Shown piece after piece: positions 26,134 through 35,200 of a stretch of 55,610 bases of DNA (its first letter is position 1; each line of letters opens with the position of its first letter). Source of the stretch: an uncultured Bacteroidales bacterium (GTDB lineage: Bacteria; Bacteroidota; Bacteroidia; Bacteroidales; UBA932); assembly GCA_947367315.1 (NCBI GenBank), contig CANBDX010000004.1, forward strand, positions 1 through 55,610. The letters run 5' to 3'. The translations under genes and the position numbers were made by a program. The notes beneath the pieces were generated by a model, which saw only the letters and a list, made by a program, of their open reading frames with translations, was not told where the DNA came from and did no database searches.

Positions 26134-26141
26134 TAAATTTG
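26134..26141 (+). promoter_or_regulatory. Possible -7 box for the oxoacid:ferredoxin oxidoreductase operon
   Basis: TAAATTTG matches TAnnTTTG. It would give an mRNA leader of about 85 bases before the ferredoxin start at 26234. The leader shows no riboswitch that I recognise. Confidence 0.45.
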
Positions 26142-26233
26142 ACATATCGGATAAATTGCTGTAAATTTACTTGGTTTTTGAAAGCGGAAACCGCCCGAAG
26201 ACTAACACATTTAAACACATAAACATTTAACTT

Positions 26234-26452
26234 ATGGCATTCAAAGGAGCAATCGAAGTCGATACACAGAAATGCAAAGGCTGCGGAGTATGTGTGGAGA
26301 ACTGCCCGACTAAGAGCATCGAGCTCTCCAAGTTGGTGAACAACAAAGGTTATCATTATGCCGAAATGGTTGGCGAGGCTTGCATAGGCTGTTCAAACTG
26401 TGCGGTCGTATGTCCTGATTCGGTAATCACCGTTTACAGAGTAAAAATCTAA
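26234..26452 (+). CDS. 2-oxoacid:ferredoxin oxidoreductase, ferredoxin-type delta subunit
   Basis: The 72-residue protein has two 4Fe-4S motifs, CKGCGVCVENCP (residues 14-25) and CIGCSNCAVVCP. It carries electrons from the catalytic subunits to ferredoxin. It is the first gene of a four-gene operon in the order delta-alpha-beta-gamma. The alpha gene starts five bases after its stop. Confidence 0.92.
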   Translation: MAFKGAIEVDTQKCKGCGVCVENCPTKSIELSKLVNNKGYHYAEMVGEACIGCSNCAVVCPDSVITVYRVKI

Positions 26453-26457
26453 TCGAT

Positions 26458-27540
26458 ATGGCAGAGAAAATTCTGATGAAAGGAAACGAGGCGATTGCCA
26501 TATCGGCAATACGCAACGGTGCGGACGGATACTTCGGTTATCCTATCACTCCGCAGTCTGAAGTAATGGAAACCCTCATGAAGGAGAGACCATGGCTCAC
26601 AACCGGAATGGTCGTGCTTCAGGCAGAAAGTGAAACATCTTCAATCAACATGGTCTATGGCGGCGCATGCTGCGGAAAGAAGGTCATGACTTCTTCAAGC
26701 TCGCCGGGAATCAGCCTCATGTGCGAAGGTCTCAGCTACCTTGCAGGAGCAGAGCTCCCTTGCGTTGTCGTAAACTGCCAGCGCGGCGGCCCTGGTCTCG
26801 GAACGATCCAGCCTAGCCAGAGCGACTACAACCAGTGTGTGAAGGGTGGCGGACACGGTGACTACAACGCCATCGTCCTTGCACCTGCATCAGCACAGGA
26901 CATGTACGATTTCGTGGACTGGGGATTCGACCTCGCGTTCAAGTACCGCACCCCTGTCATCATCCTTGCCGACGGCATCGTGGGCCAGATGATGGAAAAG
27001 GTGGAGCTCCGTCCGGAAAAGCCACGCATGACCAAGGAAGAGCTTCTCAAGGCTGCGCCATGGGCTACAACAGGAAAGACAGCTGACCGTCCATACAACG
27101 TGATCACTTCCCTCGCCCTCGAATCCGACGTACAGGAGAGATTCAACCAGAAGCTCGCCGCCAAGTACGAGGTGATAAAGGAGCAGGAAGTAAAGTATGA
27201 GGAATATCAGACAGAAGACGCAGAATACCTCTTCGTCGCATTCGGATGCTCGGCACGTATCTGCGAGGCTGTCGTGGACGAGCTCCGCGAGCAGGGCATC
27301 AAGGCAGGACTCCTCAGACCTGTGACCCTCTTCCCGTTCCCTACTAAGAGACTCCAGGAACTGGCCGGAAAGGTAAAGAGCATGATGAGCATCGAACTCA
27401 ATCTCGGACAGATGGTGGACGATGTGAAGCTTGCGGTAAACGGCGCCGTTCCGGTTGGATTCTACGGAAGACAGGGTGGTATCATCTACACACCGGATGA
27501 AATTGTAGAGGCGTTCAAGAAGTTCAACAATCTGAAATAA
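26458..27540 (+). CDS. vorB: 2-oxoacid:ferredoxin oxidoreductase alpha subunit (VorB-like)
   Basis: The 360-residue subunit contributes the pyrimidine-binding domain: MKGNEAIAISAIRNGADGYFGYPITPQSEVME is the typical alpha-subunit opening, followed by GLSYLAGAELPCVVVNCQRGGPGLG. It matches the branched-chain or 2-oxoglutarate type (VorB/KorA) in length and sequence. The enzyme oxidatively decarboxylates a 2-oxoacid with CoA to acyl-CoA, CO2 and reduced ferredoxin, an anaerobic step also run in reverse for amino-acid synthesis. The exact oxoacid is not certain. Confidence 0.9.
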   Translation: MAEKILMKGNEAIAISAIRNGADGYFGYPITPQSEVMETLMKERPWLTTGMVVLQAESETSSINMVYGGACCGKKVMTSSSSPGISLMCEGLSYLAGAELPCVVVNCQRGGPGLGTIQPSQSDYNQCVKGGGHGDYNAIVLAPASAQDMYDFVDWGFDLAFKYRTPVIILADGIVGQMMEKVELRPEKPRMTKEELLKAAPWATTGKTADRPYNVITSLALESDVQERFNQKLAAKYEVIKEQEVKYEEYQTEDAEYLFVAFGCSARICEAVVDELREQGIKAGLLRPVTLFPFPTKRLQELAGKVKSMMSIELNLGQMVDDVKLAVNGAVPVGFYGRQGGIIYTPDEIVEAFKKFNNLK

Positions 27541-27548
27541 GCTAAACC

Positions 27549-28322
27549 ATGAATATCGAAGATATCAAGAAACCCGAGAACATCGTCTACAAGAAGACCC
27601 CTATTCTCACAGACAATGTAATGCACTACTGTCCAGGATGTTCTCATGGTACAGTTCATAAGCTCGTAGCTGAGGTCATCGAGGAGATGGGCATCCAGGA
27701 GGAGACAATCGCAATCAGCCCTGTAGGCTGCTCCGTATTTGCATACAATTATCTCAACGTGGACTGGCAGCAGGCCGCTCACGGGCGCGCTCCTGCCCTC
27801 GCAACGGCCACAAAGCGCCTCAACCCTGAGAAATATGTATTCACATACCAGGGAGACGGCGACCTCGCTTCCATCGGTACTGCGGAAATCATCCATGCAT
27901 GCAGCCGCGGAGAGAACATCGTCGTGATCTTCATCAACAACGGTATATATGGAATGACCGGAGGTCAGATGGCCCCTACCACCCTTCTCGGCATGAAGAC
28001 AGCCACCACACCTTACGGACGTGACGCAAAGCTCAACGGATTCCCTCTCGTGCTTGCACCTATGATCGCGCAGCTCGACGGAACAGCATACATCACAAGA
28101 CAGTCCGTTCATACGGCAGTAGCTGCACGCAAGGCAAAGGCAGCCATAAGGAAGGCTTTCGAATACAGCCAGAAAGGCATCGGACTTTCGTTCGTGGAGA
28201 TTGTCGCTACATGCAACTCAGGATGGAAGATGAGCCCTACGGCAGCAAACAAGTGGATGGTGGAGAACATGTTCCCTAAGTATCCGCTCGGTGACATCAA
28301 GGACGTTTTAAAACAGGAGTAA
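27549..28322 (+). CDS. 2-oxoacid:ferredoxin oxidoreductase beta subunit (TPP-binding)
   Basis: The 257-residue subunit binds thiamine pyrophosphate: GDGDLASIGTAEIIHA with NNGIYGMTGGQ is the GDG...NN motif. HYCPGCSHG near residue 28 supplies cysteines typical of the beta subunits. It is eight bases downstream of the alpha gene and two bases upstream of gamma, so all four subunits are made together. Confidence 0.93.
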   Translation: MNIEDIKKPENIVYKKTPILTDNVMHYCPGCSHGTVHKLVAEVIEEMGIQEETIAISPVGCSVFAYNYLNVDWQQAAHGRAPALATATKRLNPEKYVFTYQGDGDLASIGTAEIIHACSRGENIVVIFINNGIYGMTGGQMAPTTLLGMKTATTPYGRDAKLNGFPLVLAPMIAQLDGTAYITRQSVHTAVAARKAKAAIRKAFEYSQKGIGLSFVEIVATCNSGWKMSPTAANKWMVENMFPKYPLGDIKDVLKQE

Positions 28323-28324
28323 TC

Positions 28325-28867
28325 ATGAAGGAAGAAATTATCATAGCAGGATTCGGAGGACAGGGAGTCCTCTCGATGGGAAAGATTCTCGCATACTGCG
28401 CAATCATGCAGGACATGGAGGTGACATGGATGCCTTCATACGGTCCTGAGATGCGCGGAGGTACAGCCAATGTAAGCGTAATCCTGAGCGACAGGAAGAT
28501 CAGCTCGCCTATCGTCACAAAGTTCGACACTGTGATTGCACTCAACCAGCAGTCGCTCGACAAGTTCGAGAGCGCAGTGAAACCGGGAGGACTTCTTATA
28601 TACGACCCTAACGGCATCGTCACTCCTCCGTCGAGGACAGACATCAAGGTGTGCAGGATCGATGCGATCAACGTTGCGGCACAGGTTGGCAACTCCAAGG
28701 TGTACAACATGGCTGTGATGGGTGCATATCTCAAGATGAAGCCTATCATCAAGTCAGAGAACATCGACAAAGGACTGGCTAAGTGCATTCCGGCACGCTA
28801 TGCGGACCTCATCGCTCTGAACAAGCAGGCAATAGAGGAAGGCATGAAGGCTGTGGAAGAGCTCTAA
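28325..28867 (+). CDS. 2-oxoacid:ferredoxin oxidoreductase gamma subunit
   Basis: The 180-residue subunit has the family opening IIIAGFGGQGVLSMGKILAY and MPSYGPEMRGGTANVSVILSD, the CoA-binding gamma domain of pyruvate/oxoglutarate ferredoxin oxidoreductases. It ends the operon, with a terminator 18 bases after its stop. Confidence 0.93.
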   Translation: MKEEIIIAGFGGQGVLSMGKILAYCAIMQDMEVTWMPSYGPEMRGGTANVSVILSDRKISSPIVTKFDTVIALNQQSLDKFESAVKPGGLLIYDPNGIVTPPSRTDIKVCRIDAINVAAQVGNSKVYNMAVMGAYLKMKPIIKSENIDKGLAKCIPARYADLIALNKQAIEEGMKAVEEL

Positions 28868-28884
28868 AGCCCTCTCAATACCAT

Positions 28885-28918
28885 AAAAAGCGGGAATCAT
28901 CTTGGATTTCCGCTTTTT
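28885..28918 (+). terminator. Terminator after the oxidoreductase operon
   Basis: AAAAAGCGGGAA pairs with TTTCCGCTTTTT around a short loop, giving an A-rich upstream and T-rich downstream side. The symmetrical A/T tracts could let it work in both directions. Confidence 0.8.
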
Positions 28919-28924
28919 ATTTTG

Positions 28925-28932
28925 TAATTTTG
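28925..28932 (+). promoter_or_regulatory. -7 box for the coiled-coil/zapA operon
   Basis: TAATTTTG matches TAnnTTTG, 25 bases upstream of the ATG at 28958 and directly after the previous terminator. Confidence 0.55.
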
Positions 28933-28957
28933 CGGGGTAGGTTTAATTGTATTTGGA

Positions 28958-29230
28958 ATGCTTGAGACTGTAAAGCAGAAAATAACACAGCTTATAGCTG
29001 CATATGAGGCTGAGAAGACAGAGCGCATAAGGCTTCAGGCCGAACTGGAGCAGTGCAGGCAGCAGAACGAGACCTACACCAAGCAGATAATTGAGTTAAA
29101 GAGACAGATCGATAACCAGAAGCTGGCGGATGCCTTCATGGCAGGCGGAGCTGACAGCACCGAATCCAGGAAGAAGATTGACAGGCTTATAAAGGAGATT
29201 GACAGATGCATCTCATTGATGGAGGGTTGA
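28958..29230 (+). CDS. Small coiled-coil protein upstream of zapA
   Basis: The 90-residue protein is almost entirely helical, with a heptad-like run from residue 5 to about 55 (LIAAYEAEKTERIRLQAELE; YTKQIIELKRQI) and a short second helix at the C-terminus (KKIDRLIKEIDRCISLME). It lies one base upstream of zapA. Small coiled-coil proteins in this place are conserved in Bacteroidales and may act in cell division in the manner of ZapB, but that is inferred from context only. Confidence 0.75.
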   Translation: MLETVKQKITQLIAAYEAEKTERIRLQAELEQCRQQNETYTKQIIELKRQIDNQKLADAFMAGGADSTESRKKIDRLIKEIDRCISLMEG

Positions 29231-29231
29231 T

Positions 29232-29528
29232 ATGGCACAGAGCATAACGATAAGGATTGCAGACCGTACATATTCCTTGAAGGTGTCTTCTCCGGAGCAC
29301 GAGGAGGTGATCAGGAAGGCGGCAGGCGAAATCAACAGAAAGGTAAAGCTTTACCTTGACAAATTCCCGGGAAAGGGAATGATTGAGATTTTGTCGTTTG
29401 TGGCATTGAATGTGTGTATGTCAAACATCACGCTCCAGAAGCAGGCACAGGCAATGGAAGAGGAGGGAGCTGCCTTGGCACGCGAGCTTGAAAGTTATCT
29501 TGAGAATACTGACAGAAATAGCCGTTAG
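29232..29528 (+). CDS. zapA: Cell division protein ZapA
   Basis: The 98-residue protein has the ZapA globular head (ITIRIADRTYSLKVSSPEHEEVIRKAAGEINRKV) and a C-terminal coiled coil (NITLQKQAQAMEEEGAALARELESYL). ZapA binds FtsZ filaments and promotes Z-ring bundling. It is one base after the coiled-coil gene and precedes the candidate 6S RNA, a neighbourhood also known from enterobacteria. Confidence 0.9.
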   Translation: MAQSITIRIADRTYSLKVSSPEHEEVIRKAAGEINRKVKLYLDKFPGKGMIEILSFVALNVCMSNITLQKQAQAMEEEGAALARELESYLENTDRNSR

Positions 29529-29533
29529 TTACT

Positions 29534-29541
29534 TATTTTTG
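29534..29541 (+). promoter_or_regulatory. -7 box for the candidate ncRNA
   Basis: TATTTTTG matches TAnnTTTG just after the zapA stop, placing transcription start near 29547, at the beginning of the structured non-coding stretch. Confidence 0.45.
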
Positions 29542-29546
29542 CTGAA

Positions 29547-29690
29547 ATCAACACTAATAATGTAACCGGGACCACTCGGATGGAGATGACGGACCTATGT
29601 TACCCTAAGGGGGATTCCGCTATGCGGGACGGAGGATTTCAGAACCATGTATCCGGAGCCCAAATCTTATTTTTTAAGATTTTCTGACAA
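29547..29690 (+). ncRNA. ssrS: Candidate 6S RNA between zapA and rny
   Basis: The 249-base gap between zapA and rny has no gene but is strongly structured. A 5' arm (GGG, CTCGGAT, from about 29567) pairs with a 3' arm (ATCCGGAG, CCC, near 29655-29668) and encloses an apical hairpin CCGC-TAT-GCGG. A weak terminator AAATCTTA/TAAGATTT follows at about 29670-29690. A -7 box sits at 29534. A 6S RNA downstream of zapA is well known in proteobacteria and I believe also occurs in Bacteroidales. The call is based on structure and place, not on a covariance search. Confidence 0.5.
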
Positions 29691-29777
29691 ACCAGCTAAC
29701 GGCTTTTTAAAAATAACTTGACCAGTCTGCAATTTGCCGGCTGGTCATTTTTTTAGGAACTAACTAAACCATATATT

Positions 29778-31322
29778 ATGAATACCGTACTAATTTACAT
29801 TCTGGTAGCAGTTCTGAGTGCCATAACGGCGCTCTGCGCATACATAGTGGTCCGCAGGATAATGCTGAAGGGCCAGAAGGAGGAGATTCTCAGAAAGGCT
29901 GAGATCGAGGCGGAAAGCATCAGGAAGGAAAAGATTTTCCAGGCTAAGGAGAAGTTCCTCCAGCTCAAGAGCGAGCACGAACAGTACATCAACGAGAAGA
30001 ACAAGCAGATCAGCGACATCGAGAACAGGCTGAAACAGAAAGAGAACTCCCTCAACCAGCAGAACTCCGAGCTCGGACGCAAGAACAAGGAGGCCGAGGC
30101 AATCAGGGAGAACCTCAAGGCCCAGGTGGAGATCGCCACTAAGAAAAGCGAGGAGTACGAGAAGCTTCGTCAGGATGCCATCAGACAGATCGAGGAGATT
30201 GCCGGCATGACAGCAGCAGAGGCAAAGAATCAGCTCATCGAAAGCATGAAGGCAGAGGCCAAGACCCAGGCACAGTCATACATCAACGACATGATGGACG
30301 AGGCTCGTCTCACAGCAAGCAAGGAAGCTAAGCGTATTGTAATCAACACAATACAGCGCACCGCATCTGAAACGGCCATCGAAAACGCAGTGACCGTATT
30401 CCATATCGAGAGCGACGAAATCAAGGGACGCATCATCGGACGCGAGGGACGCAACATCCGTGCACTCGAAGCCGCTACAGGCGTAGAGATCGTTGTAGAT
30501 GACACTCCGGAAGCAATTCTCCTATCTGCCTTCGATCCTGTGAGAAGGGAGGTTGCACGTCTGGCCCTGCACCAGCTCGTGCTCGACGGACGTATCCACC
30601 CTGCACGTATCGAAGAAGTGGTTGCAAAGGTTCAGAAGCAGCTCGAGGACGAAATAATGGAAACCGGTAAGAGGACCTGCATCGATCTGGGAATCCACGG
30701 AATGCACATCGAGCTTGTGAAGCTCATCGGCCGCATGAAATACCGTTCGTCATACGGACAGAACCTTCTCCAGCATGCGCGTGAGGTTGCCAACATATGT
30801 GCTACAATGGCTTCCGAGCTTGGTCTGAATCCTAAGGTTGCAAAGAGGGCCGGCCTCCTCCACGACATCGGAAAGGTTTCTGACGAGGATCCAGAGCTTC
30901 CACATGCAATACTCGGTATGAAGCTGGCCGAGAAGTACAAGGAAAAGCCAGACGTATGCAATGCAATCGGTGCTCACCACGAAGAGATCGAGATGACATC
31001 CATAATCTCTCCTCTGGTAATGGTTGGTGACGCGATTTCGGGAGCACGTCCTGGAGCACGCCGCGAGGTGATCGAGTCATACATCAAGAGACTCAAGGAC
31101 ATGGAGAACATCGCTCAGTCATATCCAGGTGTGACAAAGACCTATGCAATCCAGGCAGGACGAGAGCTCCGTGTGATTGTCGGAGCCGACCAGGTGACCG
31201 ACCAGGATGCCGAGACACTCTCTACAGACATCGCAAAGCAGATTCAGGAAGAGATGGTATATCCGGGTCAGGTAAAGATCACCGTAATCCGCGAGACCAG
31301 GTCAGTAGCATTTGCAAAATAA
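29778..31322 (+). CDS. rny: Ribonuclease Y
   Basis: The 514-residue endoribonuclease starts mRNA decay. It has an N-terminal transmembrane helix ([21 protein letters not shown]), a long coiled coil (about 30-200), a KH domain with [20 protein letters not shown], and an HD domain with GLLHDIGK near residue 362 followed by AHHEEIE. Order and length match RNase Y. It is membrane-bound on the cytoplasmic side. The dsbD-like gene follows after 19 bases. Confidence 0.95.
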   Translation: MNTVLIYILVAVLSAITALCAYIVVRRIMLKGQKEEILRKAEIEAESIRKEKIFQAKEKFLQLKSEHEQYINEKNKQISDIENRLKQKENSLNQQNSELGRKNKEAEAIRENLKAQVEIATKKSEEYEKLRQDAIRQIEEIAGMTAAEAKNQLIESMKAEAKTQAQSYINDMMDEARLTASKEAKRIVINTIQRTASETAIENAVTVFHIESDEIKGRIIGREGRNIRALEAATGVEIVVDDTPEAILLSAFDPVRREVARLALHQLVLDGRIHPARIEEVVAKVQKQLEDEIMETGKRTCIDLGIHGMHIELVKLIGRMKYRSSYGQNLLQHAREVANICATMASELGLNPKVAKRAGLLHDIGKVSDEDPELPHAILGMKLAEKYKEKPDVCNAIGAHHEEIEMTSIISPLVMVGDAISGARPGARREVIESYIKRLKDMENIAQSYPGVTKTYAIQAGRELRVIVGADQVTDQDAETLSTDIAKQIQEEMVYPGQVKITVIRETRSVAFAK

Positions 31323-31341
31323 TATTATAAAGGACTTATTC

Positions 31342-33318
31342 ATGAGAAGATTCATCACAGCATTTGCTGCGGCATTGATTTGTGCAGCTGCATTCGCTCA
31401 GACCCTTTCTACCCAGCTGGTAACATGGTCCACACATGTGGAGTCCACAACCGAAGCTGACACATACAGAATAGTCTTCACAGGAAAGATAGCTCCAGGG
31501 TACCACACATACACCCTTACAGACGAGTTCTCCGCTACATCCTTTCAGGATATGGCAATTGAAGGAGGCCAGTTTGCAGGAGAGCCATACGAGCTAAGCA
31601 CCCCTACCGAAGAGGTGGACAGTTTCGGAGATACCGTGAAACATTATTATAACGAAATCGTAATAGCTCAGGATGTAAAGCTTGACGCAGCGACAGCAAA
31701 GGTAACAGGTACCATTTATACCAATGCCTGCACCGGAGGCGCATGTCAGTCAGAATATCATGATTTCGACGTTACGGTAGATCCGGAAAACGCAGCAACT
31801 CCTGCAACAGGCGTATTCCAGGCTCCGGAATCAGACAGCAGCGCAGATGCTCCAAAGAAGGCGGGATCCATCTGGGCCCTCATCATCGAGGCTATCCTCT
31901 GGGGATTTGCAATGCTGCTGACACCATGTGTGTTCCCGATGGTCCCTATGACGGTATCATTCTTCATGAAGGGTTCCGAGAATGTGGCCCATGGGCGCTT
32001 CAAGGCTCTAATGTACGGCATATTCATAGTACTGCTCTATACCGTGCCTATTTCAGTCATCATCATGATGACCAAGCTTATAGGAGGCGACGCAGTGACT
32101 GCCGACATCTTCAACTGGCTCTCGACCCACTGGCTGCCTAACATCATCTTCTTCATCGTATTCATGGTGTTCGCTGCTTCATTCTTCGGAGCGTTCGAGA
32201 TAACCCTTCCTCAGTCCATCGTGAACAAGAGTGACAAGGGTTCGGACAAGAAGGGTCTTGCCGGAGTGTTCTTCATGGCCCTCACATTAGTCCTTGTGTC
32301 ATTCTCATGCACCGGCCCAATCGTAGGATCAGTGCTCATAAAATCCACACAGGGAGAGTTCTGGGAGCCGATGGTGACAATGCTTGCATTCTCGACCGCA
32401 TTCGCCCTTCCTTTCACTGTGCTTGCATTCTCCCCTTCTCTGCTCAAGAAGTTCAAGAGAAGCGGAGGCGGATGGCTCAACTCCGTGAAAGTGGTTCTGG
32501 GATTCATAGAAGTGGCACTCGGTCTGAAGTTCCTGAGCGTCGCTGACCAGACCTACCACTGGGGAATTCTCGACAGAGAGGTATATCTCGCGATCTGGAT
32601 CGTTGTATTCACCCTCCTCGGTCTCTACCTTCTCGGAAAGATACGCTTCGAGCATGACGAACCGGTGGAGCATATATCAGTTCCGCGTCTCGGACTTGCA
32701 ATTGCAGTGCTTTCATTCGTGGTATATCTGATCCCGGGAATGTGGGGTGCACCACTCAAGGCGCTTTCAGGATACATGCCGCCTATCACGACACAGGATT
32801 TCGTAATCGGCCAGAACACAGGTACGGCACACTCTGCTGAAGCCACCGCCACCATAGATTCAGAATATGGCCTTCATCTTCCGCTCGGTCTCCAGGGATA
32901 CTTCAAGCTTGAGGATGGCCTGAAGGCAGCGAAGGAAGCAGGAAAGCCGGTATTTGTGGACGTAACCGGACACGGATGCGTAAACTGCCGCGAGATGGAG
33001 TCAAGAGTATGGAGCGACCCTAAGGTACTGGAGATGCTGAAGAACGACTTCGTGATAGTCGCACTCTACACCGACGACAAGCAGAAGCTTGACAAGGAAG
33101 ACTACGTGACTGACGCAGAGACCGGTAAAGTATATAAAGATCTCGGTCGTGCAAACTCATACACAGCCAGAAGTCTCTGGAATGTGAATGCGCAGCCAAA
33201 CTATGTGCTTCTCTCTCCTGACGGAGAGATGCTCGTACCGGTACGCGGATACGATCTCTCGATAGAAGGATTCGTAAGTTTCCTCCAGAGCGGACTAGAC
33301 GCTTTCAAGACAAAGTAG
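31342..33318 (+). CDS. dsbD: Thiol:disulfide interchange protein DsbD
   Basis: The 658-residue protein moves electrons from cytoplasmic thioredoxin to the periplasm. It has a signal peptide (RRFITAFAAALICAAAFA), an N-terminal DsbD-alpha-like domain with a CTGGAC cysteine pair, an eight-helix membrane domain with the two key cysteines in LTPCVFPMVP and SCTGPIVGS, and a C-terminal thioredoxin-like domain with GCVNCREME near residue 545. The start at 31342 was chosen because it begins directly with the signal peptide; a longer reading from 31312 would overlap rny. Confidence 0.92.
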   Translation: MRRFITAFAAALICAAAFAQTLSTQLVTWSTHVESTTEADTYRIVFTGKIAPGYHTYTLTDEFSATSFQDMAIEGGQFAGEPYELSTPTEEVDSFGDTVKHYYNEIVIAQDVKLDAATAKVTGTIYTNACTGGACQSEYHDFDVTVDPENAATPATGVFQAPESDSSADAPKKAGSIWALIIEAILWGFAMLLTPCVFPMVPMTVSFFMKGSENVAHGRFKALMYGIFIVLLYTVPISVIIMMTKLIGGDAVTADIFNWLSTHWLPNIIFFIVFMVFAASFFGAFEITLPQSIVNKSDKGSDKKGLAGVFFMALTLVLVSFSCTGPIVGSVLIKSTQGEFWEPMVTMLAFSTAFALPFTVLAFSPSLLKKFKRSGGGWLNSVKVVLGFIEVALGLKFLSVADQTYHWGILDREVYLAIWIVVFTLLGLYLLGKIRFEHDEPVEHISVPRLGLAIAVLSFVVYLIPGMWGAPLKALSGYMPPITTQDFVIGQNTGTAHSAEATATIDSEYGLHLPLGLQGYFKLEDGLKAAKEAGKPVFVDVTGHGCVNCREMESRVWSDPKVLEMLKNDFVIVALYTDDKQKLDKEDYVTDAETGKVYKDLGRANSYTARSLWNVNAQPNYVLLSPDGEMLVPVRGYDLSIEGFVSFLQSGLDAFKTK

Positions 33319-33330
33319 CAGACAATTATA

Positions 33331-33425
33331 CAACAGAGGCTCGGCCTCTCCAAAGATCCTCCCCACGTTGTGGGTCCCCTCCCTTTTCGGGAGCCAATGT
33401 CTTTGGAAAGGCCGAGCCTCTGTTG
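33331..33425. repeat. Large compound hairpin between dsbD and glnS
   Basis: CAACAGAGGCTCGGCCT at 33331-33347 pairs exactly with AGGCCGAGCCTCTGTTG at 33409-33425. After one mismatch the stem continues TCCAAAGA/TCTTTGGA, making about 25 paired bases. The enclosed 43 bases hold two more hairpins, CCCAC-GTT-GTGGG and CTCCC-TTTT-CGGGAG. It fills the whole space between the convergent dsbD and glnS genes and may serve as a two-way terminator or be a small palindromic element. Confidence 0.75.
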
Positions 33426-33437
33426 TATGCTATGTTC

Positions 33438-35108
33438 CTAGAACTTGAAGCTGTCCTTAAGAGCTGTGGTCTTGTTGAACACGAAGTGGTCTGGAGTTGT
33501 ATCCGGATCCTTGAAGAAGTATCCTACGCGCTCGAACTGAACTGCAATGCCTGAGTTATCCTCAAAGAGAGCCGGTTCTGCATAACCCTTTCCGATAACG
33601 AGAGACTCTGGATTGAGGTAGCTCTTGTAGTCCTGTCCCTCAGGAATCTGACCCATCTGAGCCTCAGTGAAGAGCTTGTCATAAAGTCTGAGCTCGACTT
33701 CCCTGGCATGATCTGCAGACACCCAGTGGATTGTACCCTTTACCGAACGCCACTCGCCTGCTCCAGGCTTTGATGTAGGATCATATGTACACTTGATCTC
33801 GACAATCTTGCCATCAGCGTCCTTTACGACCTCCTGGCACTTGATGATGTATGTGTACTTGAGACGAACCTCTCCGTCAGGCTTGAGACGGAAGTACTTC
33901 TTAGGAGGTTCCTCCATAAAGTCGTTTCTCTCGATATAGACCTCACCTGTGAACGGAACCTTGCGTGAAGGTCCTTCAGGATCAGCAGGATTGAGAGGAG
34001 CATCAAACCACTCCACCTTGCCTGGCTCCCAGTTTGTGATTGTCAGCTTCACAGGGTCCTGGACCACCATATAACGGTTTGAACGCTCATTGAGGTCCTG
34101 ACGCACGCACCACTCCATGAGCTGGAGGTCGATCAGCTGCTCACGCTTAGCGACTCCTACCTTCTCTGCAAACATGCGGATAGACTCAGGAGTATAGCCG
34201 CGACGGCGGATACCGCAGATGGTCGGCATGCGAGGGTCGTCCCAGCCGCTTACGAAATTGTTCTTCACAAGCTCGAGAAGCTTGCGCTTTGACATCACCG
34301 TGTATGTTAGGTTGAGTCTTGCAAACTCATACTGATGAGACGGGAAGATGCCGAGCTTCTCGATAAACCAGTCATAGAGAGGACGGTGCACATCGAACTC
34401 GAGGGTACATATCGAGTGTGTGATGTTCTCGATACTGTCTGACTGGCCGTGAGCATAGTCATACATCGGATAAATGCACCACTTGTCGCCGGTACGGTGA
34501 TGATGAGCATGGATGATACGGTAAAGGAGAGGATCGCGGAAAAGCATGTTAGGATGCGCCATGTCGATCTTCGCACGAAGCACCTTCTCTCCTTCCGCGT
34601 ACTTTCCGTCGCGCATCTCGCGGAAAAGCCTGAGGTTTTCCTCTACGCTGCGGTTACGGTACGGGCTCTCTGTACCTGGCACCTGCACAGTACCACGGCC
34701 GGCACGGATCTCCTCCTGTGTCTGGTCGTCCACATATGCAAGGCCCTTCTTGATAAGCTCTTCAGCCCACACGTAGAGCTGGTCGAAATAGTCTGAAGCA
34801 TAGCGCTCGTTCTCCCACTCGAAGCCAAGCCACTTGATGTCTTCCTTGATGGAGTCCACGTACTCTGTATCCTCCTTCACAGGGTTTGTATCGTCAAAGC
34901 GGAGATTTGTCTTTCCGCCATATTTCTTTGCGAGTCCGAAATTGATGCAGATGCTCTTCGCATGTCCGATGTGAAGATATCCGTTCGGTTCAGGCGGGAA
35001 ACGGGTCATTACCGATTCACACTTGCCGCTTGCAAGGTCTGCCTCGATTATTTCCTCGAGGAAATTGAGATTTCTGGTCTCGTTGAGCTCTTTGTTTACC
35101 TCTTCCAT
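33438..35108 (-). CDS. glnS: Glutaminyl-tRNA synthetase
   Basis: The 556-residue class I synthetase charges tRNA-Gln. It has the HIGH box in PPEPNGYLHIGHAKSI, the KMSKS-type loop VMSKRKLLELV, and the GlnRS-type C-terminal beta-barrel domain. Length and the N-terminal NFLEEIIEADLASGK opening match bacterial GlnRS. Its presence implies direct glutaminylation rather than the GatCAB route for this tRNA. A -7 box is at 35143-35150. Confidence 0.96.
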   Translation of the reverse strand: MEEVNKELNETRNLNFLEEIIEADLASGKCESVMTRFPPEPNGYLHIGHAKSICINFGLAKKYGGKTNLRFDDTNPVKEDTEYVDSIKEDIKWLGFEWENERYASDYFDQLYVWAEELIKKGLAYVDDQTQEEIRAGRGTVQVPGTESPYRNRSVEENLRLFREMRDGKYAEGEKVLRAKIDMAHPNMLFRDPLLYRIIHAHHHRTGDKWCIYPMYDYAHGQSDSIENITHSICTLEFDVHRPLYDWFIEKLGIFPSHQYEFARLNLTYTVMSKRKLLELVKNNFVSGWDDPRMPTICGIRRRGYTPESIRMFAEKVGVAKREQLIDLQLMEWCVRQDLNERSNRYMVVQDPVKLTITNWEPGKVEWFDAPLNPADPEGPSRKVPFTGEVYIERNDFMEEPPKKYFRLKPDGEVRLKYTYIIKCQEVVKDADGKIVEIKCTYDPTSKPGAGEWRSVKGTIHWVSADHAREVELRLYDKLFTEAQMGQIPEGQDYKSYLNPESLVIGKGYAEPALFEDNSGIAVQFERVGYFFKDPDTTPDHFVFNKTTALKDSFKF

Positions 35109-35142
35109 ATCTGTGGTAATAATGAATTTGCAAATAATCGGG

Positions 35143-35150
35143 CAAATATA
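35143..35150 (-). promoter_or_regulatory. -7 box for glnS
   Basis: TATATTTG on the minus strand matches TAnnTTTG, 34 bases upstream of the glnS start. Confidence 0.55.
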
Positions 35151-35200
35151 CAGATTTTTTCAGGATAATCCGACGTTCAGCCCGATTTTATGCAGACTCA

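Noticed and set aside
25889..26356. Minus-strand reading frames over the intergenic repeat
   Set aside because: They are built of repeat sequence and antisense to the ferredoxin gene.
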